Assembly: GCA_013180625.2 (NCBI GenBank)
Contig: SNVD02009613.1
Location: 330,638 to 394,637 of the forward strand
Reading direction: 5' to 3'
Length of the DNA stretch: 64,000 nt
Source: Boswellia sacra
Taxonomy: Eukaryota; Streptophyta; Magnoliopsida; Sapindales; Burseraceae
A program made the translations under genes and the position numbers. The stretch's first letter is position 1; each line of letters begins with the position of its first letter. The notes beneath the pieces were generated by a model. The model did no database searches, was not told where the DNA came from, and worked only from the letters and a program-made list of their open reading frames with translations. Below are positions 23,808 through 33,720 of this stretch, one piece after another.

Positions 23808-26640
23808 ATGCAGGATATGGAAACTTTACGCATCCTTATTCTAAACAATGGTTCTTGGACTATGCAAGAGCATGGTGGTTATTTGTACACTGGTAGGAGG
23901 GTCAAGCCATTGATAATTTATAGGTGTGCTACCTATAATGAGTTGGTTGAGTGTATTAGTATTGAAATGGGTTGGGATCTTCGTAAGCATAACATGACTT
24001 TAAGGGTTTAATTTTCTTTTAAGGGTGTTCTGCCAATGCCGACTCCTATTGAGACTGACGAAGATGTTTTTTTTAATACAACATTGTTTTGAGGACCAAT
24101 AGTCATATACACCATTAATTGTCAAAGTTGAAGATAGGGAGAAGCAAATACAGAGGTCAGGATCTGATGCAGTACAAAGGCGACAAAGATCTTCTCATCC
24201 CTCTTTGTTTCGCTCAGCAAATGGAAGTAACCAATTAAGTGAGTCCACTCCTGTTTGTGCACAACCACAATTGAATGATGATGTTGGCATTGAGTTTGAG
24301 CAATGTTCAGGGCATGTAGGGCATGAGTTAGTTGGGGTGTTAGTTGAAAATGAAGAAGGGGTGCCCCCGTTGATACCATCGAGATTGGTACGTCATCTCG
24401 ATAGCATTAGAGAGTTTGAGAGTTTAGGTAATATTGATGTTAATAATGCTAGTGATGATGTTAATGATGATGGTGGTGGTGATGAAGATTATGATGATGG
24501 TAGTGATGATGTTAGTGAGCATGGTGACAATAAGAATAATGATCGCACTATTCGTACTGAGAATGATGTCGAGAGTTTGGATGATTTTATTGTTGATGGG
24601 TAAGATGTAGATGGTTCACATTTGAATGACAATGAATAGACGAAGATCTTCAATGATGTGAACTAGGATGTGCCATTTACTATTCCTTCTCTAATTCACT
24701 TCGCACCCACTCCTCCACTATACAGACATCAACAAGATCTGGTGTCGAATAATGAGTCGAGAATGGATGCAAATCCTATACATGAGGAATCTAATTTGGG
24801 CTCTGAAAATGATAGCCGTCGGACTAACATATTTAGGTGGATGCCGCCTATTGTGCATTCATCATCCATAGATGGCGATGATGCTTCATCATTTGTAGTT
24901 GATGGGATTGAGGTTGTCATTGGGTAGATGTTTAACAACAAAATAGAGCTTCGTGAGAAGTTATCAAATTTGGCATTAAGACGCAACTTTTAATTCAAGG
25001 TGAGGAACTCCAACGCAATAAGGTTTGAGGTTGTCTGCCGTGCTGCATCTTGTAAATGGCATTTACATGCTACAATGGTAGCCGAATCATGTTTCTTCCA
25101 AGTGAAAAAGTATAAGAACTATCACATATGCTCTAGAATCAGACTTCACCCAAATCACAAATAGGCAACTGCACATGTCATAGGCAAACATATTAAGAGC
25201 AAATTCGTTAAAGCATCGAGAATTTATCGTTCGAAGGATATTATATTTGATGTTCATGAGTCATTAGATGTTAATATCACATACAACAAGGCATGGAGGG
25301 CAAAGGAGGTAGCTTTGCAAGAACTTCATGGATCTCATGAGGAATCATTCACACTACTCCCCCAGAACATGTATATGATTGAGAAAGCAAACCCGAGGAC
25401 CAAAATGACTTTAGAAATTGATGATAGCAACCATTTTATATACTTTTTCATGAGTATGGGGGCCTCTATTATTGGATTTCCATCATCAGTTAGGTCAGTT
25501 ATCGTAGTTGATAGATCTTTCTTGAAAGGTAAATATAGAAGTACAATATTTTTGGCTTCTTGTATAGATGAAAATAAACAAATATGCCCATTGGCATTTA
25601 GAGATGGGCATTCTAAAAATGATGACTCGTGAAACTGATTCATGAGACAGTTGCATGATCATATTATAGGAAATCTCTGAGATCTTATTTTCATTTCTGA
25701 CCGCCATCGTAGCATTGAACGAGCTGTTTTAGCGGTTTTTCCTCATGCACTGCATGGATTTTGCACTCATCATCTGAAGGGTAACTTGAAGGCAACGTTC
25801 AACGACAAGACTTTGTTGGATATATACTCCTGAGCTACAAGGACATATCACTGTGCTAATTTCAACAATCATATGTGATAAATTGAATCGTATATGCCAG
25901 CAGCAGCAACTTATCTTCGAGAGATTGGAGTCGATAAATGGGCACGTTTACAGTTTCATGGCCGATGGTATAACATCATGACAATAAATATAGTTGAGTC
26001 GATGAACAGCTGCTTGCAACATGCGCGATTCCTCCCAATTACATTGTTAGCAAATTATTACCGGGCGAACTTGTAGCAATGGTTCTATGAGCATCAACAT
26101 TTATTTGCTAACTCAAAATTACATCTCTTACCGTGGGCTAACAAGTTGATGGAGGAGCATTTAAAGGAAGGAGAGTGTATGAGGGTTAGTGGTATCTCTC
26201 TTACTATGTATAAGGTGAGAGGCAACGACAGTGTTAGCGTCGTTGACATGCATGCTCAGACATGCACGTGCCAGGTGTTTGATCTTGACCAGCTTCCATG
26301 TGCACATGTATTAGTTGTTTGCAAGCGTATGAATCTTCTGATGTGCCATGATTATTGTGCCCATTAGTATACGACTGAAACATTACTATATGCATATGCT
26401 CTGCCAGTTGTTCCTGTTGGAGTTAGTGAGGATTAGATAGTTCCTGAGGAGGTACACAATAGAGTGGTTATACCGTCAGTCATGAGGAGAGCAGCCGATC
26501 ATCCTTGAAGGAATCAAATCCCTTTCGTCAGTGAGTAGCTAGTCACGAACTTGCGGGCAGTGTGAAAGTTTCAGGCATAATCGTCAAACTTGCCGAAACC
26601 CAGTTCTACTTCATGATAGGGGATGATGTCTACCAAATGT
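23808..26640 (+). pseudogene. Decayed MURA transposase of the Mutator-like element
   Basis: A MURA-type protein can be followed through about 2.8 kb. The N-terminal part (23808-24011, WTMQEHGGYLYTGRR) is in another frame from the rest. From 24205 one frame carries an acidic linker, the MuDR DNA-binding part (about 24960-25170, VCRAASCKWHLHATMV), the MULE DDE domain (VVDRSFLKGKYRSTIFLASC near 25510; FISDRHRSIERAVLAVFP near 25690; HGFCTHHLKGNLK) and a SWIM zinc finger (CTCQVFDLDQLPCAHVLVVC, about 26270). After a frameshift comes a CCHC knuckle (CGQCESFRHNRQTC, about 26555). At least a dozen in-frame stops are scattered between 24601 and 26520, many where the family has Trp, Gln or Arg. It cannot make active transposase. 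Confidence 0.88.
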
Positions 26641-27189
26641 AGGCAAGGGTTTTTTTTGTCTGTCATATTATTTGTTTGCTGTATGTGACGTAGTCTACTT
26701 ATTTTACTCCTTTGGAGGCTAGTTCAAATGAGTAACTTTCATTTATGAGATTTTGTCTATGTATAATACAATCATGTATGAAACATTCATTTATGTGCTT
26801 CGTCAATGTGTAAAACATTCGTGTATCAGTGTAAAAATTCATGTATGAGTGGAATGGAACGATGTATGCGTATATACCAATATATATAGGAGAAAATGTA
26901 TTTACAAGTTTTCATACCCCTATACATAGAAAACACGTGCTACTATACAAAAAATGTAACTATACAAAAATGTGTAAATATCCAAAAACTATATATCTAC
27001 AAGAAAGTACCATTCGGAGTTGCTTTATAGCTAAGTAAACTCAAATGGGAAACTAAACAGTCATCATTCAAGAAAGAGTAATTGTATTGCGATTAACAAA
27101 AAGTACGTATAAAACGTTGATGCAACAACTATCATTTAATATAGCACGCCTCAAAATGCTTAGCTGAAAAGTATTTATTAATTATTTAG
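26640..27189. other. Spacer with half of a direct duplication
   Basis: AT-rich. 26700-26840 has short repeats with ATGTATGA and AAAACATTC. 26885-27010 reads TATTTACAAGTTTTCATACC onward and is repeated at 27458-27580, on the other side of the ARGONAUTE fragment. Confidence 0.5.
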
Positions 27190-27384
27190 GTGACTATAAC
27201 TCCAGAAGTAACATCAAAGAAGATCAACAGAGATGTGATCCTGAAGCTCACTGGCCTTTACAAGGAGAAATACTAGGGTGAAAGAATTCTTGCATATGAT
27301 GTGCGTAAGACTCTCTTTACGGCAAGCCTATTACCCTTTGATTCAAAGGGATTTATTGTCAATTTAGAAGACAAAGATGGTTAG
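27190..27384 (+). pseudogene. Captured exon of an ARGONAUTE N-domain
   Basis: After a TATTTAG acceptor one frame reads VTITPEVTSKKINRDVILKL, then LYKEKY, a stop, GERILAYDVRKTLFTAS, then LLPFDSKGFIVNLEDKDG. This is the N-domain of plant ARGONAUTE proteins of the AGO1/AGO5/AGO10 clade, where the family has LGxRLPAYDGRKSLYTAGPL. The PFDSK-FIVNL wording looks closest to AGO5-type proteins, from memory. TTG to TAG fits the internal stop. Only about 64 codons remain and no PAZ, MID or PIWI sequence is present. It lies between MURA and the ULP-like gene and inside a direct duplication, so it was captured by the element or inserted into it. Confidence 0.8.
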
Positions 27385-27615
27385 GCCAGCACATCTCGTT
27401 CAAAGGAATTTATTGTCAATGCATACAACTTTCATGTACCAATACATCAAGAAAAAAATGTATTTACAAGTTTTTGTACCCCTATACATGGAGAACATGT
27501 GCGACTATACAAAATATGTCATTATACAACAATGTGTAAATATCCATAAACTATATATCCACAAAAATGTGTAAATAAACAAAATATATACATGACATGA
27601 AATCATGGTAGAGTC
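27385..27615. repeat. Second half of the direct duplication around the AGO fragment
   Basis: 27458-27580 repeats 26885-27010 with substitutions (GTATTTACAAGTTT, CCCCTATACATGGAGAACA, then TGTGTAAATATCCA). A shorter repeat, TCAAAGGRATTTATTGTCAAT, occurs inside the AGO exon (27343) and again just after it (27399). Confidence 0.6.
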
Positions 27616-27649
27616 GTGCTGGGATACTGCTCATCATCCATTGACACAA

Positions 27650-27840
27650 TGTCAGATATCCCTATGGTGGTCGCAACATTGACTGAGATAACATCGGCAG
27701 TCCCTATGGTGGCTGCAACATCCACAGGCACAACATCGGCAAGCCCTGTAGTGGGTTGCAATATCCGCAGGCATAATATCCGCAGGCCCTGTGATGCCGC
27801 AACATCTGCAGGCACAACATTGATAGGCCTTATGATGCCC
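27650..27840. repeat. Minisatellite in the tail of the ULP-like gene
   Basis: About four diverged units of 40-50 bp with GGTGGCTGCAACATCCACAG and GGCACAACATCGGCA wording. They lie just past the end of the protease domain on the minus strand. Confidence 0.55.
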
Positions 27841-29731
27841 ATAACCTGGGGAGGCCCTGTGACGGCAAGACAACCTCCTCAGCCTTTGGAAGAACGCGAT
27901 AAGCCCAAAGCTGTGACGCCATTCTTTGTCACTGGACATCGTCAGTGAATGCCTTAATGGCTGTCAATGGAACTCCCCCCGCTAGGAACTCCATGTACTT
28001 CAAACAGTACACGCGGCATGCTCCTTCCTCAACCTCCTGTTGTGGCACCTGTGTCGAATCCTCGATGCGCTCAATGCCGTATGGGGTTGCAGGGTAGTTA
28101 GGAAGATTATAAATATCCATTGACACCATACAGGGTATCAACTCTGCCAGGCATTGGACTGCATCTCTGACTGTGTTGGTGGAATTGTATGCCATATATG
28201 AGTCATATATGACTACGACATAGCGATTCAAATCCACCTCGACTGCCACTGATGCTCGTCTCCGATGTTAACGGGGACAAAGAACTGAAAAGAAAATTGA
28301 GAACATGAAAATCAATGACAACACTTTAAATAAAACAGCACATACTAACACATTGAATATAAATGTACTCACCTTGTCGACATCAACCCACGATCGTCCA
28401 ATGAAGGGCATCTCCCCTGTGACAAACTGGACCATATGATCCTCGTTCACCCAGTTAATCTCCTCCAATATGTCAGAGTATAGTTCCCACAACGTCACTT
28501 TTAACTGCAATGTCACGAGTACGGTTAGCATATTGAAGGAAGCAGAAATTAACTATAAATTTAGATATTTAGCAAATACCTACCCAGAAAGTGGTGTTCA
28601 GGAAAGCAGACCTCTGGACACCAGCTGCACCCATATCGCGATCTCTACAACGTAACATCCACAAGTAGCTATCCATGTGTTGTATATATAATAGTAGTAA
28701 ATAAATATTGCAATTGTATATCACAATATTGGAGGAGACGACAGGGAGTGAAACAAACCTCAGATGCTAGCCACTCTGACGGCGTCATCAACATCTTGAA
28801 GAACTCATGACTAGTGATGTAGAAGCCCGAATCAATATCACCCTCCCCCTCCTTTCATGCATCAAAACTGATGCTATCAGCAGCTGGTATGGGGGCACAT
28901 GGGTCAAATAGTGAAACTAGCATCCATAGGTTGCTATAGTGTACAATGATTGCATCCTATGTCGTGGTCTGGCCATGATGTACAGTGGGCTCCTCGAGGG
29001 GCTGAATATTTGGTTGTACATGCTGATCGTCAGAGGCTTTCTCCTGTGGCTCAACCCTCGCCCTCTTTCTACCCAGTGGATTGACAAATGGGCTCCGTTT
29101 ATGCTTTCCTAGAAATAGACAGCGACCTCAAAGCGAAACAAAGCCCGTGGGAGGAGCATCGATGACACAAACACTCGCGTCCACGGGTTCAGGTTTTGTT
29201 GGCTCCTGACCTTCACCGTCATCACCCGAACGTCCATCCAAATCCTGTATTAAAATAAACCATAATGTCAGGTTAATCGGTGTGACATCATAGAAATAAC
29301 AAAATCTATTTATTAATTTGTGCAACATGCCGTGGCAGCGTATCCGAAATGGCCACCCATATCTTCAATAGCCTCATGCAGAAGAACTATCTCCTCCCAC
29401 ATGTCTTTGTTCTCTGCCCGTAACACTGTCATCTCCTCTTGGAGTCTTGCAAGCTCACAAAGAACTATGCTCAACTCATAGAGAACTATGCTCTCGAACC
29501 CATCATGGAACGGTTGTGCCTGTATATCATTATTCACGATCACCATGACAAACCAACCAATCAGCAATGTAAACGGATGAGTATACGAATGTAAATTCTC
29601 ATTACATACCTTCGAGCTTGAAGAGACATCGTGTATAGGAGGGGAAATATCACGGTAGGTGGTCGCGCGATCTGACGGAGGAATCGAATCGCCTGCAGGA
29701 CCATAGCTGTCGAACATGGTAGGCACATGCT

Positions 29732-30453
29732 CAGGGGTGGGCACGGGTCGGGTTTGGCGATACCCGATCATACCCAAATATTCATCGGGTTTGATAAATT
29801 AGAATCGATTTCAGGTAATTTTTTTAACTATCTGAAGGGTATCGATGGGGTCAGGTCGGTTCGGGTATATCAGGTTTCGACACTCCACACTTAAATGTCG
29901 AGTCGTGTCGGATTCACAACTGACACTCGATATCAGTCTATTTTGGACGACATCGAGTGTCGGACGTGTCGGACATCTATTTTCAAAGACATTGAGTGTC
30001 AGATGATGCACCTGAGTGTCAGATTCTCAATCGACACTCAATATCAATCTATTTTGGAAGACACCGAGTGTCGGATGATGCATCCGACACTCAACACTTA
30101 CATATCGAGTCGTGTCGAGCTCTATCGAGCGCGTCGAGTTTTGTCAGATTTTGTCGAGTGTTTTTGTAGGTTACTTGTTTTAGGCTTTTAGCTTTGTTTT
30201 TTTTCCTTTTTGCATCATATTTAATTTAACTATAACTAATTAACTTATGCCACGTGGAAAATTAAATTGTTTCTAATAAAAAATATTCAGGTCGGGTATC
30301 AATCGGTTTTATATAATTTTACCCGATGTCGGGTCGGGTAATATCAGATACTCCAAATTTATGTCGGGTCGGGTAATATCAGATACTCCAAATTTTTTCT
30401 CCCTTACCCGATCAACTCGACTCGGGTCGGGTCAGGTCAGGGAATTATGCCCA
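29732..30453. mobile_element. Small hAT-like insertion inside the ULP-like gene
   Basis: It starts CAGGGGTGGGCACGGGTCGG and ends GGTCAGGGAATTATGCCCA, imperfect inverted ends rich in GGGTCGGGT. CACATGCT precedes it and CACATATA follows, a possible decayed 8-bp duplication (6 of 8). A direct repeat GGTCGGGTAATATCAGATAC lies near its right end. No coding sequence. The coding text of the ULP-like gene resumes on both sides. Confidence 0.55.
29875..30165. repeat. TGTCGAGTGTCGG-type motif array, middle
   Basis: At least ten copies of CGACACTCGA or its complement in both orientations. A 113-bp unit (GATTCACAACTGACACTCGA onward at 29908) is repeated at about 30022. It lies inside the small hAT-like insertion. 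Confidence 0.75.
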
Positions 30454-30599
30454 CACATATAGTCTATCGATGAAACTATGTCTAGCTAGATGAGTTCTAG
30501 ATGGATCCCCATGACCTTGACTCTCCAATGCTAGAGGTATAGGACTAATGGGGAAAGCAGGTGACAGAGACCGCACACGTTCGTTTGCAGGACGGTCTT

Positions 30600-30800
30600 T
30601 GTCTCTGACTGGCCCCACCATAGGTCTAATTGGGAAACTTTGACCAGCAAGAGGTGGAGCTGATGGATCCCCTGTCAGAAGTGTTTCATTGGTAGGATAG
30701 GCTGCGTCTCTGACTGGCCCCACCTCAGGTCTAATTGGGGAACTCTGACTAGCAAGAGGTGGAGTTGATGGATCCCCTGTCGGAAGTGGCTCAATCCTCT
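30600..30800. repeat. Tandem duplication in the ULP-like gene linker
   Basis: A unit of about 109 bp starting TCTCTGACTGGCCCCACC occurs at 30602 and 30711 with few changes. On the minus strand it repeats the PIRP-VGPVRD wording of the linker. Confidence 0.65.
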
Positions 30801-32244
30801 CATCGGGTAATAAAGGAGCATCTATAGTTGTCGCCCATGCTACATGTGCACCTCTTTAGATGGCAACTACTACAACAAGCATAATATACCAATCTGTCAT
30901 CTGCTTTGCCTCATATGGCTCCAAACAACGAGTGGACAAGCCTGCATCAACAAACAAGCCATCAAATTAAACATTACTTCGCTGTGACAAAAAATAGGAA
31001 AAAAAACAGGGGAACCTTACATACCTGCCTCATAACCAAGAGGACATCGCTTTTGATGATGTCCTCTGACGGGGTCTTCTTTGTCTCCCACTTTAATAAG
31101 CGCGGTATCCTTGTCTCAAAGTCCTCACCCACTCGTCCATATGTCGCGTCAATGTACAACACGGCCTCGTACAACCAAACCTTAATAATATAAGGGATTT
31201 TTAGTGACACTATGTATTTAAATTTGTACCTCAAAGAAACTAATAAACACGTCAACACATTTATTTTTCAGTATGCACCTGAATAGCGTAGAGGTACCCT
31301 TCTAAGTTATATCTCTCTACATGCTTCCCTTTCCCTATCGTCTTGTTCTTCTTGGCTTTCGCCCACTTCTTATACCTTTGTAACCCCCCATCCAAAGCGT
31401 TTTTCATTCCTTTAAGTGTCTTATCAAAAAACACCGAACCCTATGGATAATCGTTAAAATTATCCAACATGTTGACGAAATTCAATCACACACGGGAGAC
31501 ATGTCGTCGTCGATCCCATCCTATGAAAAAATGCTCCAACAGATAGTACAAGGCCAGCTTTACAACATCCTCATCTGGCATAGCTGACACATTTAGTTTG
31601 CGAAGTCTCGGGTAGAAATCCATGAGCTCCATGGCCTCTCCCTCAAAGTACGAATCCAGTAAAGGGCACAGATTCAAGACATTCGATATTGGTGGTACGG
31701 TCGAAACAAATCTCAAACCGGTAACCAAATTGGTAACCAAACCGAACTCGTGGGCAGAAAAACGAATCAGTCTTCCTAGAAAGAAGGAAAAAAAACATAA
31801 GATGCCAATAATGGTAACAAAAAACTTAACTACAACCATCAACTGCTAAAAAATAAAATTATTTGATTACGTTGTAGTTCAAACACCATATTTTTACCTT
31901 CAATAAGAAACCACATCTTGTTATCATACCCCACTGTGTTAACCTCCCACTGAAGCACATTGTGCACCAACTGAGACTAAAAGGACAGCCCCCAAATGTC
32001 TAAGACAAATCCAAAATGTGTATTATGAAACATGTTTTGTTACCTCTGACTTAATGTCGCTCGAATACATCCTATACAGTCCAAACTTGTTAAATTTGTG
32101 ATAACCGCATGGTAGTGTTCATCATACGGTGTCTTGAGGGTGAAGGACAGTCCAAATTCATTTGCCATTTGCTTCAACCTGCAAAAAAAAAAAAATTCCG
32201 TTATAGTTAAATTTCATGTAAAAAGGCAAAAAACAAGGCTAAAA

Positions 32245-32845
32245 CAACCAAACTGTCAAAACGCTCGACAAAACTCGACAGCACACGACACACTCGATAA
32301 AGCTCAATAGCAAAAATCGACGACCTTTTTGTCGGATTAAACTTTTGTCGTATTCTTTCATCCGATATACGCTACTTCGGACATCCGACAATACCACTGT
32401 GTCGGATGTCGCCCTAGCCGAGTGTCGGATTCAGAATCTGACATTATAAAACTCTTCAGTTGACGTATCCGATACTCGACACAATTGTTTTCACTTTCAT
32501 TGAATGTCTGTTAGTCGAAGAAACCGACACTGAAACGACACTCGATGAAAGTGAAAATTGGTTCGTCCAACAAACATGTCGAGTCCTATCGGATGCACGA
32601 ACCGACACTCGCCATCAAGTTTACATAAAACTGACACTCGACATTCTCAATTACAGTTATGTCGAGTGTCGGAGACATGGTTCTAGACATCATGATGTCG
32701 ATTTCCACGAAACCGACACTTGATGTCTACAAAAATGCCTTGATGACGAGTGTCGGTTGGTTCATCCTATAGGATTCAAAACTTAATGTCGAGTGTCGAG
32801 TATAAAACCGACACTCGTCATCGTCTTCGTCGCGACAAAAACATC
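32245..32845. repeat. TGTCGAGTGTCGG-type motif array, right
   Basis: About fifteen copies of CCGACACTCG, GTCGAGTGTCGG and GTGTCGGAT in both orientations over 600 bp, near the right end of the Mutator-like element. Together with the left array this puts the motif just inside both termini. Confidence 0.78.
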
Positions 32846-33720
32846 GATTTCCACCATTTTTATACACATGAAATCACAAAATCAACCTAATAACACTTCA
32901 TTTAGCCCTATAAACATAGAATAAGTACAAAAATTGATCTGAAAACTCAATTTTCAAATTCAAAAATCTATAAAATCTAGCCCAAAACCCTAAAAAATTC
33001 AAATGTTTAATTTCGTATATAAATCTCTATTATCTAAACGTCATTTTCATTCTTCATAACGCAAATGTCACATCAAAGATCCATAAATTTGCTAAAAAAA
33101 TAAAAAATAGCAAAAGAACTAACGAAGTAACTTACCCGAGTGTTGGTTCTTGCTTCTCTCTGTGTCCTCTTGCTTATATCCTCAAAAGATCATCGTGTCG
33201 GATTCCTTTTGCTGTGTTTCGAACGGTGTCGAGTGGTGTAGAAGGCTTGATAATGACAGACGATTCTATAGAAAAAGAGGGAAATAAAGAGTTTTGTAAT
33301 AAATTTAATTTCTTAGGGGTATTTTGGTCATTTTGCTCGAATAATTTCTATGACATGAAAATTTTTTATGATGTGTCTCATTTTTACTATAGGCCCCTAA
33401 TAGTGTCTATTTTTTCAATTTTCTCAAGAATGGGGAATGAATTTGTAGAGGTGATATAGTGTAGCAACATCCACGATAATAATGTATTCTCACAAATCAA
33501 ATAACAACATGAGTCAACACTTATTTTATATTATATTTACATATGTCGGGTTCGGGTTTGTCAGGTTTGAAGCAAAAAAACCCGGGATGAAACCCAGTCA
33601 CTCAAAACCTAAATAATTAAATCTGATTTCACGTTTTTCTTTAGGCTAACCTGCTCACGACTTGACCAATCCGAGAAAACCCAATTAGGTTGGATTATTT
33701 TGTGCACCCTTAATCTTTCC

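Larger units (their letters stand above)
27935..32190 (-). pseudogene. Kaonashi-type gene: DUF1985 plus ULP1-like cysteine protease (C48), broken
   Basis: Read on minus from 32190. First a DUF1985 region: ANEFGLSFTLKTPYDEHYHA (about 32160), QLVHNVLQWEV (31970), GRLIRFSAHEFGLVT (31770), DEDVVKLALYYLLEHFFIGW (31560), VWLYEAVLYIDATYGR (31170). Then a proline-rich linker, a coiled-coil-like stretch (ELARLQEEMTVLRAENKDMW, 29450), and the ULP1 part: TPSEWLAS (28780), SYLWMLRCRDRDMG (28660), GEMPFIGRSWVDVDK ending at a GTGAGT donor (28373), then from 28284 FFVPVNIGDEHQ, VAVEVDLNRYVVVIYDS and GACRVYCLKYMEFL. A candidate catalytic His, Asp, Gln and Cys are all present, but the usual GDCGV around the Cys is GACRV, a frameshift lies between the His and VAVEV, and a hAT-like insert splits the linker. 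ULP1 proteases process SUMO; here the role is unknown. Confidence 0.8.
23013..33425. mobile_element. Mutator-like element of Kaonashi type (MURA plus ULP-like protease)
   Basis: Terminal inverted repeats of 130 bp or more: the left end GGGAAAATTGAAAAAATAGA at 23013 matches the reverse of the right end at 33425 (GAGAAAATTGAAAAAATAGA), continuing through CACTATTA, an ATGCCATAGA/ATGTCATAGA match and AAAATGCCCTTAA. AAGAAAAGG (23006-23014) and AAGAATGGG (33426-33434) may be a decayed 9-bp target duplication (7 of 9). It carries a decayed MURA gene on plus and a convergent gene with DUF1985 and ULP1-like protease parts on minus. That pairing is known from Kaonashi (KI) elements of Arabidopsis and relatives in other plants. 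Both genes are broken, so the element is non-autonomous. Confidence 0.85.
15793..33712. mobile_element. hAT-like element split by a CACTA and a Mutator-like element
   Basis: The left end TAGGGATGCACA and the inverted right end TAAGGGTGCACA match at 10 of 12 positions and resemble the Ac/hAT consensus. Both ends are flanked by the same 8-mer ATCTTTCC (15785-15792 and 33713-33720), the duplication length of hAT elements. Subterminal DNA on both sides is full of GGTCAGGTT and GGGTTCGGG-type motifs. Removing the CACTA element (16306-22319) and the Mutator-like element (23013-33425) leaves about 1.5 kb with no transposase, the size of an ordinary non-autonomous hAT element. I therefore read the 17.9-kb span as one old hAT copy later entered twice, not as a giant transposing unit. 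Confidence 0.75.

Noticed and set aside
29895..30191. 98-codon plus-strand frame in the CGACACTC array
   Set aside because: Produced by the repeat motif; no family resemblance and it lies in a small non-coding insert.
15793..33712. A single 17.9-kb autonomous hAT transposon
   Set aside because: No hAT transposase (BED finger or hATC dimerisation text) was seen; the interior is explained by two later insertions.
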